From assembly GCF_010183535.1 (NCBI RefSeq), contig NC_071332.1, forward strand, positions 19,468,001 to 19,532,000: DNA of 64,000 bases, written 5' to 3'. Within the stretch, counting starts at the first letter, position 1; every line of letters starts with the position of its first letter. The translations under genes and the position numbers were made by a program. The stretch is from Caenorhabditis remanei (Eukaryota > Nematoda > Chromadorea > Rhabditida > Rhabditidae). The notes beneath the pieces are model-generated. The model did no database searches, was not told the origin of the DNA, and was given only the letters and a program-made list of their open reading frames with translations. Of this stretch, positions 11,401-21,233 are shown one piece after another.

Positions 11401-12694
11401 GACACACAGAAATCCCATTTTTTGCAGACAATCAACTTCGTCTACTCAATCCCTCAACTATTCCATTTGGTGCCTTGTCCAAGACATCGATTGCCGAAAT
11501 ACGATCCGAAAAGTGATACGGTAAGCGGACGGACATTCGGACACACGGAAATTCAAAAAAAATAGTAAAAAATCAAAGTTTTTCGATGAAATTGAGTGAA
11601 AAAGTGAGAAAAATCGGTTTAAATTGGTCAGTAAAGACTTAAAACCTCAAAATTTCAAGTTTTAGAGCAAAAAAGATGAAAATTTGAACCAAAATCATCT
11701 TTTTTTGCTGAAAATAACGGTTTTAGTGAAATTTGGATGAAAATTTTGCTATTTTGAACAAAAATGACCGATTTTTAATCGATTTTTCACAAATTTCGGA
11801 CATCCGGACACACAGATTTTGCAGGTGAGCATGAGTATAGCTGAATTCAAGAAAAGTGAGCTGAAACTGCTCGGATCGATATTCATTTCGATTTGTCGAT
11901 CGATTGGAATGTTATATGTAAAGGAATTTGAGAAGGATGGAGAAATGTAAGTGGACATCTGGATATCCGGACAGACAGATACACAGACAGATGGAAAATC
12001 GAGAAAAATTAGACAAATTCATTGAAAAACGGAGGGAATTGCGGTTTTTTTGGCGGAAAAACGAAAAAAAAAACGAAATTCGGACATGGATGTCGGTCTG
12101 TGTGTCCCGATGTCTAGATTTCCGGAAATTGGATTTCGGGACATCTGGACACACCGACAGACCTCAAAAACGCGGAAATTCGGCTGAAAATTGTTGAAAA
12201 TTCCGGTTTTCCGATTTTCGTGGACATCCGGACACGCAGACAGACAGAAAGTGATGAAAAATTTGGAAAATTTGGGGAATTTTCGACATTTTTTCCCCCG
12301 AAAATTCGATTTTTGGACATCTGGACACACTGACAGATACACACACAGACAGACCTCAAAAACACCGAAAATTCGCTAATTTTCCGTAAAAAATTTGTTT
12401 TTTTCCGCAATTTTTCTGGACATCCGAAAATCCGAACACACCGACACACCTACAGACCTCAAAAACACCGGAAATTTGCCAAATTTTCGATTTTTGTGGA
12501 CATCACACTTCAATTGTTCCAGATATCTCCGTATCAACAACCTGACAATCATCAATTTGGTGCTGAAATTCGGTGGTCCAATGCATGAGAAAACGTTGAA
12601 CGACGTGCTAATGACCATTCAAATTCTCTCCTCTTGTCTCGCATTTTTCATTCGATTCTATCTCGCCTCGTTGTTTTATGATGTTGTTGAGTAA
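5420..12694 (+). CDS. algn-7: UDP-GlcNAc:dolichyl-phosphate GlcNAc-1-P transferase (ALG7/DPAGT1)
   Basis: ER-membrane enzyme that moves GlcNAc-1-phosphate from UDP-GlcNAc to dolichyl phosphate, the first committed step of N-glycan precursor synthesis and the target of tunicamycin in this family. Nine exons: 5420-5548, 6861-7143, 8157-8309, 9363-9433, 10242-10352, 10579-10695, 11428-11520, 11825-11946, 12523-12694. The frame closes at every junction to give 416 residues, close to the roughly 408 of the human protein. Family signatures read directly: [14 protein letters not shown] in exon 2 with the conserved acidic pair, PLLMVYY just after, [13 protein letters not shown] spanning exons 3-4 with GQSLVISAS, and hydrophobic segments throughout. 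The ATG at 5420 starts a membrane segment and fits the family N-terminus. Introns 1-8 hold nearly all the repeats of the 5.5-12.5 kb interval. The gene lies same-strand about 490 bp after the SDR stop, with no sign of trans-splicing spacing that I can prove. Confidence 0.94.
5680..6030. repeat. CCGGAC/GACA minisatellite, algn-7 intron 1
   Basis: Phrases such as GACACACAGACAGACAT and TGGACATCCGGACAT recur every 50-100 bp, alternating with CATTTTTCACTATTTTT-type sequence. Same family as in the SDR introns. Confidence 0.7.
6224..6354. mobile_element. hAT-like MITE, ACTTCCG-word interior, copy 1
   Basis: Terminal inverted repeats CAGAGTTGCATGGAA and its complement bound a 131-bp element in algn-7 intron 1. 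The interior is almost only GGAAGTC words. The 8-bp flanks are CTACAGGC (6216-6223) and CTACAGAC (6355-6362), one mismatch apart. An 8-bp target duplication with CAG-type ends fits hAT elements. No coding capacity. Confidence 0.75.
6363..6751. mobile_element. hAT-like MITE, ACTTCCG-word interior, copy 2
   Basis: The left end CAGAGTTGCATGGAA begins straight after the target repeat shared with copy 1; the right end is TTCCATGCAATTCTG in complement sense. Flanks are CTACAGAC on both sides (6355-6362 and 6752-6759), a perfect 8-bp duplication. GACTTCCGACTTCCGG arrays surround a unique core at about 6470-6630. The tandem placement suggests a second insertion into the target duplication of the first. 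Confidence 0.8.
8330..8735. repeat. Degenerate inverted repeat in algn-7 intron 3
   Basis: A segment at 8370-8415 (GTTGGAAACCTGAGAAAA, CGCTGATTTCAAATATAT) returns in inverse complement at 8535-8595 (GAAATCAGCGGTTTCTCAG). This gives a hairpin-forming element of about 240 bp or more. It serves as the target of the MITE at 8601, so it is the older insertion. Confidence 0.6.
8601..8697. mobile_element. hAT-like MITE, ACTTCCG-word interior, copy 3
   Basis: A 97-bp element with the same CAGAGTTGCATGGAA ends. It is flanked by a perfect 8-bp target duplication ACCTGCAG (8593-8600 and 8698-8705). The interior is two runs of GACTTCCGACTTCCGG type around a short A/T core. It lies in algn-7 intron 3. 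Confidence 0.85.
8736..9327. mobile_element. hAT-like MITE, CAGGGGTG ends, ATTCCG-word interior
   Basis: Ends CAGGGGTGTGCGGA and TCCGCACACCCCTG are exact inverted repeats, bounded by a perfect 8-bp target duplication CACAGCTC (8728-8735 and 9328-9335). The 592-bp body is a fugue of GGAATTCCGA and TCCGAAAATCCG words on both arms around a unique centre at about 8925-9080. CAGGGGTG is a typical hAT terminus. No transposase frame is present, so it is non-autonomous. Confidence 0.88.
9683..10150. repeat. Tandem repeat, about 168-bp period, algn-7 intron 4
   Basis: The marker AAAGCTAAAAATCGACG begins at 9683, 9852 and 10020, giving periods of 169 and 168 bp. The first two units are nearly identical; the third breaks off after about 110 bp. 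Each unit is itself built of GACTGAAAATCGACTTTTT-like 20-28 bp lines. Confidence 0.85.
10800..11420. repeat. CCGGAC/GACA minisatellite, algn-7 intron 6
   Basis: GGACATCCGGACACACAGA phrases recur in a 120-200 bp higher-order pattern that includes GACATCAGAATTCGAAAAT lines. It stops about 8 bp before the acceptor at 11427. Confidence 0.7.
11940..12510. repeat. CCGGAC/GACA minisatellite, algn-7 intron 8
   Basis: Same repeat vocabulary, with ACACCGACAGACCTCAAAAA lines. It fills essentially the whole 576-bp intron between the donor at 11947 and the acceptor at 12522. Confidence 0.7.
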
Positions 12695-12794
12695 TTTTAT
12701 GTGATTTTTTGGTTTTTTAATGTGATTTTTGTGTTGGGTTACGGTAGTTTTGGAGTTGGGTGATTTTTGAGTGAAAAATCTGAAGTTTTACTGT

Positions 12795-12928
12795 GAAAAA
12801 AATAAAGTTTGGCCAAGGATTTTCAAAAAAAATTTTCGCGCTCAAAACACTTTAGTGCATTTGTGAACTAAAGCGTTTTGGGCGCGAAAATTTTTTTTGA
12901 AAATCCTTGGCCAAACTTTATTTTTTTC
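12795..12928. repeat. Near-perfect 62-bp-arm palindrome 3' of algn-7
   Basis: Arms at 12795-12856 and 12866-12928 are inverse complements with very few mismatches, around a loop of about 10 bp (TGCATTTGTG). Each arm contains TTGGCCAAGGATTTTC and a GCGCGAAAATTTT-type run. It lies 100 bp after the algn-7 stop, and the AATAAAG in its left arm could serve as the poly(A) signal. It may be a small foldback element or a 3'-end hairpin. Confidence 0.85.
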
Positions 12929-13249
12929 AGAGTAGGTGAAAATTTGATGAAAATGCTGAAATTTTGTGATTTTCAGACGAAAATTGAGTTTTAGAGCTTG
13001 AAATTAGATTTTCAGCCGAATTCCGGTAATTTCAGACGGAAAACGCCCATTTTTTCTGATTTTTTACTGTTTTTCACTCAAAAATTGCTCAATTCCTTAT
13101 CTACCGTAACCCCACTATTTCCAGCCATCCCCCCTTATTCTTGTCCACATTTTCAATTCTTTTTTTTTCCATTTCCTTCTCTCTGGGTTCTTTTTTATAC
13201 CAAACGAATGCTTTATCTGTCGTCTTTTTTTGGGTAAATTTTTAAATTA

Positions 13250-13800
13250 TTTTTCCGAGTTTTCGGGAGTTTCAGAAGTCTAGAGAGATGTATGATAAAA
13301 ATAAGCGTCAGAATCGGATTCTACATGAAATTTGCAACATTTTAGACCCCTCAATTGTCGAATTCCGAGAATTTTGGTTTTTGACCCCCTGGGTGTCTAA
13401 AATATGGACCAAATCTCAAAGATGTCAAAATATATTCAATATGGGGCTCAAAATTTCAGGAATCTTGTGGGGAACATGAATATGACAATAGTTTTGGCCA
13501 CAGGTCTCACTGGAAGTCAAAATGAGCATAAATATAAAAAATGTTTATGACAATTTAGGATTTTTTTGAGAAAATGTGAAGTCTGAAAAACAAAAAGACA
13601 TTAAATTTGGATTCTTCATAAAATTTGCAACGTCTTAGACCCCTCAATTGTCGAATTCCGAGAATTTCGGTTTTTGACACCCTGGGTGTCTAAAATATGG
13701 ACCGGTTTTCGATGTTGTCAGAATATAGTAAAGATGGGGCTCAAAATTTTGGAAATTTTGTGGAGATCACGAATATCACACCTATTTCTCATGAATGTGT
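13250..13800. repeat. Two degenerate GAGCCCCATAT palindromic repeats
   Basis: This intergenic stretch holds two diverged copies (about 13310-13475 and 13610-13770) of the palindromic family common downstream, recognised by GTGTCTAAAATATGGACC and ATGGGGCTCAAAATTT. No gene is visible between 12930 and 14139. Confidence 0.65.
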
Positions 13801-14139
13801 TTCAGATTTCAGATTTGAAATTACCTAAGTCTGAAAAAATTTGAGAAAAATTTTTCCGAAATTTTTTGTTTTTTTTTCTCTTTTTTTACACCACCCATTG
13901 CAAACGCGCTCTATTAAACTCTTCACATTTCTATCTGTTCCGTCTTTTTTTCCACACAAACAAACTCCCCCCTTTTTCCCCTCATTTCGCAATTCTTTCT
14001 GTTTGTCATCTTTCTTTTCATTTCCAATTCTTAGAAAATATATTTCATGTTTTCCCAGAACTCTACCCGCTGATTCATTGATAAAAACGAAGTCTGGAAA
14101 TTGAAAATTTCAGTTTTCAAAATCATACGATTAAAAAAA

Positions 14140-16568
14140 ATGCAAAAACTGGAACCAATCTGGCAAAATTTGCCGTTTTTCTTCAAGTCGCAAGTAGTGG
14201 AGAACTTGGATTATAAGGATCGGTGAGTTGGTTTAATAATTATTTGAAAAAAGTAAAAAAAAATCAAAAAACTTCTTTTAAAAAGACTAAAAATTTTACA
14301 CTTTTGGGACAAATGGGACAAATGGGACATTGGGGACGCCGGAGATAAAAATGAGTGAAATATTCGGAATCTCCGTGAAATTTCCAAAATTTTGAGCCCC
14401 ATATTGATTATATTCTGAGATTTTCAAAAACCGGTCCATTTTTAGACCAACCGGGGTACAAAAATCAAAGTTGACGGAAAATAGCCGATATGGGGCTCAA
14501 AATTTTGGAAATTTCATGGAGATCACGAATATCAAAATCATTTTTGTCTCAAGTGCCCACAACGTCCCATTTTTATCGAAGTGTTAAAAATTGAGGTATC
14601 GCTGTGGACTTTTTGAGTCGTTGTGCTCTCCTAGGAAGCCTGAAACTGATTTGAGTAACATATTTGAAATCTCTATAAAATTTCCAAAGTTTTGAGCCCC
14701 ATATTGGCTATGTTCTGACAATTTTAGTTTTTGCGCCCTGGGTGGTCCAAACAGGGACCCGTTTTTGAAAATATCAGAAAGTAGTCATTATGGTGCTCAA
14801 AATTTCGGAAATTTTACGTAAATTTCGAATATGAAACTCATTTTTGTCTTAGGTGTCCCCAGATGTCCCATTTCTGTCACATCAGCAGTCAAAATTTTTG
14901 AAAATTTCAAAAATTTTCCAGCTGCTGCCTCCGCAAGTGCTCTAAAGCCGATTTGTATCTAGTGGATTCTTCACCCAACCGTCTCGATTCAATTGCCATT
15001 AATACCTACGAAAACTACTCGTTTTTGTCATGGAGCGACACTGGCAAGACAGTTTACACCGTAAAATATTATAAAAATTGTGGTGAAACCGATTTGAGAC
15101 TGGAATTCTCGGCGGCGCCAAGTCTCTTTATCCCTACGAAAAATGAGAAGATATTATTCAAAAAAACCAAAATTTTGCAAAATTTGGACCCAAAATCTGA
15201 TGACATGGATCATGTTCTTATCGATTTTTCAATAGCTCTCAAAAAATTGACATGTGACAAAATATTGATTGGTGACGTCATCTTGAAAGGACCCCATCCA
15301 ACAGCGCATCCCGAGAAGACAATGAAATTCAGAGAACGTCTTCTGAATCAGATGACGTCACCTATAAAAGCAAAATGTCTCTATTTGAAGTGGGGAAACG
15401 AAATGGATGAAGTTGAAGAGATTCTGAAGAATTTCGACTCAAAAACGCTGAAAAAATTGGAAATTTCGGATAGAAACGCTTTTTGGGAACTATCGAAAAT
15501 TATGAAGATGGAGCAGTGGAAGAAAGCGGAAAAAGTGCATTTGGAGGTGCTATCTGATCTAAAAATTGATGATTTGATGCACTTTTCGGAGATCCAGATG
15601 CATGTGAGAACTTTGGAGGAAAATGATTTGTGGAAGGTTATACAGGTTGGTGGCAGAAATGGGACAGTCGGGGACAACTGGGACATCTGGGACAAATAAT
15701 AATGTCAGATTCGTAATCTCCATGAAATTTGCAAAATTTTGAGCCCTATATTGACTATATTCCGTCAATTTTGAGATTTGGTACCTGGGGTGTCTAAAAT
15801 ATGGACCGATTTTTGATAGTGTCTGAAAATAGTCAATATGGAGCTCAAAATTTCGTAAATTTTATGGACATTCCGAATTTGGTCTTTGTGAGGTTCTTAG
15901 ACCTCAAAATAGTCCAATACGGAAATTTCGAAAAATTTCAAATAATCAGTTTTAGCTTATTAGTGCGTCTATATTACAAATGACTGTGAAATTTGAAATC
16001 TCCATTCAATTTCCAAAGTTTTAAGCCCGATATCGACTATATTCTGACACTATCGAAAATTGGTCCATATTTTAGACACCCCATGTACAAAATCTCAAAG
16101 TTGACGGAATATAGTCGATCTGGGACTCAAAATTTTGCAAATTTTACGGAGATTCTGAATATAATATTCATTTTCCCTCGTCATTTTTATGAAAATTTGA
16201 AACTTCCATTTTTTCAGAACTTCATCACGAAAAACCAACATCGCTCATTCTTTCACTTCAGTTACCGTACAATCGACCCAGATTTGCAAAGAATTTTGGG
16301 AACCTTCAATGTACCAATAAAAGATGAGCCGATAAGAGCGAGTACTCAGGTGTAAGTGCAAAAAAAATTCAAAATCGAAATTTTTGTTTGAATTTTCAGT
16401 AGACAAATGCTGGAGCGCCGTATTAATCACACTCAACGCTTTCCAATGCCATCGCCTGACTTAGTTCTGGTTGTGATGATAGCTGATAAGGAGGTGATGG
16501 GTACAGTATGCCGTAAAGATAACGTGGATGTGGAGGCGAAAGTGGAAACGGGAATTTTAAGAGAATAA
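14140..16568 (+). CDS. F-box protein with FTH/DUF38 domain
   Basis: Probable substrate receptor of an SCF (Skp1-cullin) ubiquitin ligase. Exons: 14140-14222, 14922-15645, 16218-16351, 16400-16568 (stop TAA), giving 369 residues with all frames closing. Residues about 7-45 form an F-box (W-x-x-LP-FFFKSQVVENLDYKDR, then LRKCSK across the first junction). The remainder matches the nematode FTH domain layout: a leucine-rich stretch with LKKLEISDR, then ILxxLxxEENDLWKVIQ followed by an exon starting NFITKNQHRSFFHFSY. The C-terminal tail is unlike the domain and may be lineage-specific. Introns 1 and 2 contain two palindromic GAGCCCCATAT repeats each. F-box/FTH genes expand and decay rapidly in Caenorhabditis, so orthology should not be assumed. 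Confidence 0.85.
14290..14880. repeat. Two palindromic GAGCCCCATAT repeats in F-box intron 1
   Basis: Copies at about 14300-14580 and 14660-14870. Arms read TTTTGAGCCCCATATTG and CGATATGGGGCTCAAAA; the outer edges carry GGGACAAATGGGACATT and its complement. The two copies stand head to tail. Confidence 0.75.
15645..16200. repeat. Two palindromic GAGCCCCATAT repeats in F-box intron 2
   Basis: Copies at about 15655-15880 and 15985-16170. They share the core GTGTCTAAAATATGGACC and the arms TTGACTATATTCCGTC and GAATATAGTCGAT. Together they fill most of the 572-bp intron. Confidence 0.75.
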
Positions 16569-16654
16569 TTTGATGTGTATTTGTTGTCCGTGTAAAATTT
16601 GATGTAAATATCTTTTTTTTAAATAAAGAACTTCTTAAAAGTTTTCTCGATATT

Positions 16655-17215
16655 GAAATCTTGAGAATGACAGAAATGGGACAGTCGGGGATTTCTGGGA
16701 CAGATAATAATTTCAGATTCATAATCACCATTAATTTTCCAAAATTTTGAGCACCATATCGACTATATTCCGTCAACTTTGAGATTTGGTACCTGCGGTG
16801 TCTAAAATATGGACCAATTTTCGATAGTGTCAGAATATAGTCAATATGGGGCTCAAAATTTTGGAAATTTTGCGCAGTTTCCGGAAATGTTACTTATTTT
16901 GTGCCAAGATACCAAAATAGCTAAATTCTGAGTTTTCGAGAATTCTCAAAAAATACAATTTCTGAGTTTTGACTAACTAAGGCATCTAGGCGGTAAATGA
17001 CTTTTGTTTTTGAAATCAGCATCAAACTTCCAAAATTTTGAGCCCCATATTGACTATATTCTGACACTATCGAAAATTGGTCCATATTTTAGACACCCTA
17101 AGTACCGAATCTCATAGTTGACGGAATATAGTCGATATGGGGCTCAAAATTTTGGAAATTTTTTGGAGATTACGAATCTGAATTTAGTAATTGTCCCAGA
17201 TGTCCTATTTCTGTC
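16655..17215. repeat. Palindromic GAGCCCCATAT repeats after F-box gene
   Basis: Two copies (about 16670-16880 and 17005-17215) separated by a stretch containing GACTAACTAAGGCATCTAGG, which also occurs between copies near 25520, 32060, 36010 and 36300. The paired arrangement with this spacer is therefore itself repeated as a unit. Confidence 0.75.
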
Positions 17216-17244
17216 ACTCATAAGTTTTTTTTATTTTTAGTTTT

Positions 17245-17600
17245 TCAGAAGTTTTTATAAATTTCTAAATCTTCAATAAACCATGTCCTAAGCCACTTGT
17301 TACATATTTCGTGTTCTTTGTTCATATACTTGTGTTCTTTCTGTCTGAAAAAGGTTTTCAACCAATCAAGTTTAGGAAATTTATTCGACGCTCGACAAAT
17401 AATGCATAAATAAAAAATTTTAAACAGGAAGGGTAGAATTGAAAAATTCGGTAGAGTTGGCCTTTGCGACATTGTTGGAACGGGAGTAGTTGTTGTGTAA
17501 TTTTCCGTAAATTGTTCATACTTCTGGAAATTATTGATTTTTTCAAATCAAAGATCAGAAATTTTAAAGATTTTTTTATAACTTACTTTTCAGAGGACAT
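17245..17600 (-). pseudogene. Small two-exon gene or decayed paralog of the gene at 31399
   Basis: Exon complement(17587-17600) begins MSSE and has a good donor. The next exon starts at 17523 after a good acceptor. Joined in phase it gives a 63-residue product that stops at 17358 and contains a hydrophobic stretch, FYPSCLKFFIYALF. A different frame of the same exon stays open to 17245. Its leader and more than 500 bp of upstream sequence (to about 18190) match the upstream region of the gene at 31399 in opposite orientation, so the two loci are duplicates. Two open frames and the short product make decay likely; function unknown. Confidence 0.4.
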
Positions 17601-17689
17601 GTTGAGACATTTTTCCTTTTTTCTTTCATTAAACTCTCTGTAGTACCCAGTAAAACACCACACTGGTAAATTGAGGAAGAATGACTGAA

Positions 17690-18190
17690 AATTTTTATCT
17701 ACAAATTTTTTTGTGAAATTAGAAAACTCACTTCCTGGCAACCATAACCAGAAGTAGAAAAAATCAATAAATCAAGAATTCAAAAAAAAATCAGGGGAAA
17801 CTCCGCAATAAGACTCTCATTCAGTAGGGTGTCAAATTTTGGATCTAAAATTATAGAGATATATGGATTGATTTTTGTGATCTACAAACTCACAAAATAC
17901 TAAGAGATGCGACTACATTCTAACTACGGACGGGAGAAGGGGTTCGCTGAGAGACGAGAGATAGGGAGCCAGAAGAGACGGCAGAGAAAGAGAGGGCGCA
18001 TGGCACGGACCCGATGCATTTTTGGGAATAAGAGAGAGTAATAGTGGGGTCCGAGACATTTTGAAAAGTCCGGGACGTCCTGACAAAGTGACAAAGCCCC
18101 AGGGACCACGGCTTACACAGAATGTTAAAAAAGGACCTAAATGCAGAGAGATGTTACACTTCGGGGACATTTGGGACACCTGGGACAAAA
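17690..18190 (-). other. Conserved upstream region shared with 30840-31390
   Basis: Lying upstream of the minus-strand small gene, this stretch matches 30840-31390 in opposite orientation with only scattered differences. Shared runs include CGCATGGCACGG, GAGACGAGAGAT and the complement of AAATTTGACACCCTAC. The conservation exceeds that of the coding exons. It contains no recognised gene. Confidence 0.7.
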
Positions 18191-18600
18191 TCTAATATGA
18201 TATTTGTAATCTCCATAAAATTTCCAAAATTTTGAGCACCATATCAACTACATTCTGACACTTTCAAAAATTGGTCCATATTTTAGACACCCCAGGTACG
18301 AAATCTCAAAGTTGACGGAATATAGTCGATGTGGGGCTCAAAATTTTGGAAATTTTATGGAGATTACGAATATCATATTTATTTTTGATGTAGGTGTTTC
18401 AGATTTCAGATTTGACATTACCTAAGTCTGGAAAAAAATTATTAAAAATTTTTTTTTCGAAATTTTTAGTCTTTTCTACTTTTTTCTTAAAGTTGACGGA
18501 ATATAATTGATATGGGACTCAAAATTCTGGAAATTTTATGAAGATTACGAATCTGAAATTAGTAATTGTCCCAGATGTCTCATTTCTGTCATTCTTAAGC
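18160..18600. repeat. Palindromic GAGCCCCATAT repeats
   Basis: One full copy (about 18160-18385) and one half copy (18485-18600). Outer marks ACACTTCGGGGACATTTGGG at the left and GTCCCAGATGTCTCATTTC at the right. Confidence 0.7.
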
Positions 18601-18867
18601 TTTCAATTTTATTTTATTTTTTTATTTTTTTTATTCATTCTTAAGCTTTCAATTTTATTTTAATCCAATTTTCAATTTTTCATAAGTTTCTCAGGATAAT
18701 GAACACTTCTAGTCATCTGCGAGAAAATATAATCTGAAACTGGTCAATTATTTAGACACCCCGAGTTTTAGACAGCACCCACCCCACCTTCTTCGTTAGA
18801 GAGCGCTCTCTCTCCCCCCGTTTTTTGGCCGCCTTCTTCAACACCCCGCGCCTTCCTACCTCCCAGT

Positions 18868-18940
18868 GCTTCCGTAGCGCAGTAGGCAGCGCGTCAGTCT
18901 CATAATCTGAAGGTCGTGAGTTCGAGCCTCACCGGGAGCA
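18868..18940 (+). tRNA. tRNA-Met(CAU), elongator type
   Basis: A 73-nt cloverleaf. Acceptor GCTTCCG pairs with CGGGAGC (one T-G pair) with discriminator A. The D-loop carries GCGCAGTAGGCAGCGC, the anticodon loop is CTCATAA, and the T-arm has GTTCGAGCC. No intron. The pol III stop is the T-run starting at 18944. It begins GC rather than with the A-U pair of nematode initiator tRNA, so it is the elongator. Confidence 0.95.
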
Positions 18941-18944
18941 ATCT

Positions 18945-19940
18945 TTTTTTTTCTTTTTTGATAATGTTTTTTTGAATAGTGTCATAGTTTCTGTGATGGT
19001 CCGGTGCTTAAATTTTTTATATGAGATTGTAGATCAAGAGTAGAGCTTTATTTTTGTAGTTGACAACTTTTTAGTACGGGTGGTACCCAGGGAGTTACGG
19101 ACTATGGAAGAAGGTCACTTTTTTCAATTTCATTTTTTTTGAAAATCTTTTTTCTCTCACCAGAAGCACTTTTCTGTTGACTCATACTTTACAATTTCCT
19201 TCTTTTCTTTTCTTTTTCTCTGCGGTCTCTCCCGTTCCCACACTATTTTTTTTCTTTCTCTCTGTCCTGTCGAAAAAATCAAAAAATGTTTCTTTTTTCT
19301 CTTATTTCGTATGTTGTACTAACGGTATTCTTTTATTTTTTGATATTTTTTGAGTAGTGGTAAGTTTTTGAATAAAAATATGATAACCGGGACGTTTAGA
19401 AACCGAAAATTTCGCGGTTTTGAAACGTCCTAACTTCAAGACTGAGTTTTGAGGTGAAAATGGGCAAAATTTTCATTAAAAATGAAATTTTAATTGGAAA
19501 ATGGGGTTTTTAACGAGAAAAACGTTGAAAAATCTATGGAAAAATGTAAAAAATTGAGTTTTTAATTCAAAAATTGAGCCTATTTACGGAGATTTTACAA
19601 AAAAACATGTCTGGCGCGCGTTTGCCGCGTTTTGAATGAGAAATCCCTCAAAACGCGTCAAAGACACGCCAGACTCGACTTTTCAAAACGAATTGGGACG
19701 TTTTTGAGCCGGACAACTCGATACCATCGCAAAAAATGCTAAATTTTTAGTATACTTTTTGATTTTTAGTGTACTAACGGTGTTATACGACCGAACTTTT
19801 CAGATGACTTCCTACCGGAATGGATGGTCTAAAACTTCTTTTGTATGCTGATTTTTTTGGAATTCACGATTTATTTTTTATTTTTTGGGCGATTTAGAGG
19901 TGAGTCGAGTTCCATTTGCAGCAAGTTACCGGATTTTAAT
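18945..19940. other. Gene-poor interval after tRNA-Met
   Basis: Contains one copy of the TTTTTGTAGTTGACAACTT module with TACGGACTATGG nearby (19048-19105). It also has a CTGGCGCGCG...ACGCGTCAAAGACACGCCAG inverted pair (19612-19676), and a pyrimidine-rich leader with GACTTCCTACCGGAATGG (about 19805) that resembles leaders at 45200 and 46520. No reliable coding exon. Confidence 0.5.
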
Positions 19941-19944
19941 ACTT

Positions 19945-20180
19945 TTTTTACATCTGGGACAAATCATAATTTGAGATTTGTAATCACCATAAAATTTGCA
20001 AAATTTTGAACCCGATATTGACTATATTCCGTCAACTTTGAGATTTGGTACCTAGGATGTCTAAAATATGGACCACTTTTCGAAAGTGTCAGAATGTAGT
20101 CAATATGGGGCTCAAAATTTTAGAAATATTATGGAGATTCCGAATCTGTTATTAGATTTTGTTCCAGATGTCCCAAAGCG
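19945..20180. repeat. Palindromic GAGCCCCATAT repeat
   Basis: Full copy with arms TTTTGAACCCGATATTG and CAATATGGGGCTCAAAA. It ends TTGTTCCAGATGTCCC, directly before the broken gene at 20225. Confidence 0.75.
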
Positions 20181-20224
20181 TAAAATAAGGTCCCAATTTT
20201 TAACTTATTGTGTCATTTTGTCAG

Positions 20225-21175
20225 ACAATTCCGCACTTTTCCACTTTAGCTGCTGCCAATCTTTCTGAGTTCGACAAAGAAAAGCTTATCGGATGATGGA
20301 TGCTGCCGGAGTCAATATTCCAAATGCACTGCTGTTTTGGATATGCTGGCAATGACAGCACCGATATGAAGCTGTCAATTATTGTTCTACTGAACCTTGT
20401 ATTTCCCATCGTCATTGCCGTTCTTACGTCGGACATAGGCTATGGATACGTCGAAGACGACAAGGAAATTTGTTAAGTGTCCTACTTCACGATAAACTTC
20501 GACGGGGCTCACACATTGCAGGATATTGCTTTTGGAGTTCCGCTCTACACCGTCCTTGTGAGCCTTCCTGATGATCAGAACGGATTCAGAAAAGAAGAGA
20601 AGATTCTACACAACATCTCGGAGTTAATCAATTCCCTTAATACTCAAAGAGTAAGTGTAAGTTCGAAACAACTAATCAGGCGGTTCGCATACTAAAACTT
20701 TCAGCGTAATCCTGGCAATGGAAAGACGAATGAAACCATTGCATCCATGCGATTCGAGTCAATAAGAGTAAAACTGGAGAGAATCTTTAACGGGACATTC
20801 AATAATACTTGGACGCTAACAATTCTTTGTACAAATGCTTCAAGAGCATGGCTCAGCTGGAAAAGGAAGAATTGGAGAGACGAGTTCATACGGTTCACAA
20901 TACTGTCACCTACAGAGTTGGATCATCAAGACAAGCTGGTTGCCCATCCAGGAGTCTACGCTCAGAGAAAAAGAATGGCGAAACATCGGTAGCAATCAGT
21001 ATGAATCCAGAAGACACTTCTGCTCGGCCATCAGGATTTACTATCCTCTTTTTCCTGATGCACAAGGTGGATATGCTCTTCATAAGTACCCAAGACGGAC
21101 TGCAAAAGATCCAAAGTCGTCGTACAAGCAGAATATCAGAAACCAAGGAATGGTGAGCAAACGAGGAGAACCCTG
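20225..21175 (+). pseudogene. Broken gene of unknown function with membrane anchor
   Basis: Exon 20225-20650 has a good acceptor and donor and 142 codons in one frame, but contains two in-frame stops (TGA near 20294, TAA at 20474). It encodes a hydrophobic segment (about 20 residues, LSIIVLLNLVFPIVIAVL) followed by an apparently extracytoplasmic region. A second exon begins at 20705 in phase and continues with possible N-glycosylation sites (NET, NGT, NNT). After about 20840 the protein-like signal moves between frames, ending with a stretch that includes FPDAQGGYALHKYP and stops at 21174. This looks like a type II or single-pass membrane or secreted protein broken by stops and frameshifts. 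I do not recognise the family. Confidence 0.45.
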
Positions 21176-21233
21176 AGGACTACTACAAGTTTCTGCAAGC
21201 GGGATGAAAGTTGATGACCCAGATTTGTAAGTA

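Noticed and set aside
12019..12449. Minus-strand Cys/Val/Ser-rich open frames, also at 3602-4114 and 39360-39605
   Set aside because: Translations of the CCGGAC/GACA repeat (SVCLSVCLSV); artefacts of a 4-bp repeat read in frame.
5420..12694. algn-7 and SDR as an operon
   Set aside because: Same strand, about 490 bp apart, but I see no intercistronic U-rich element or SL2 acceptor evidence that would support it.
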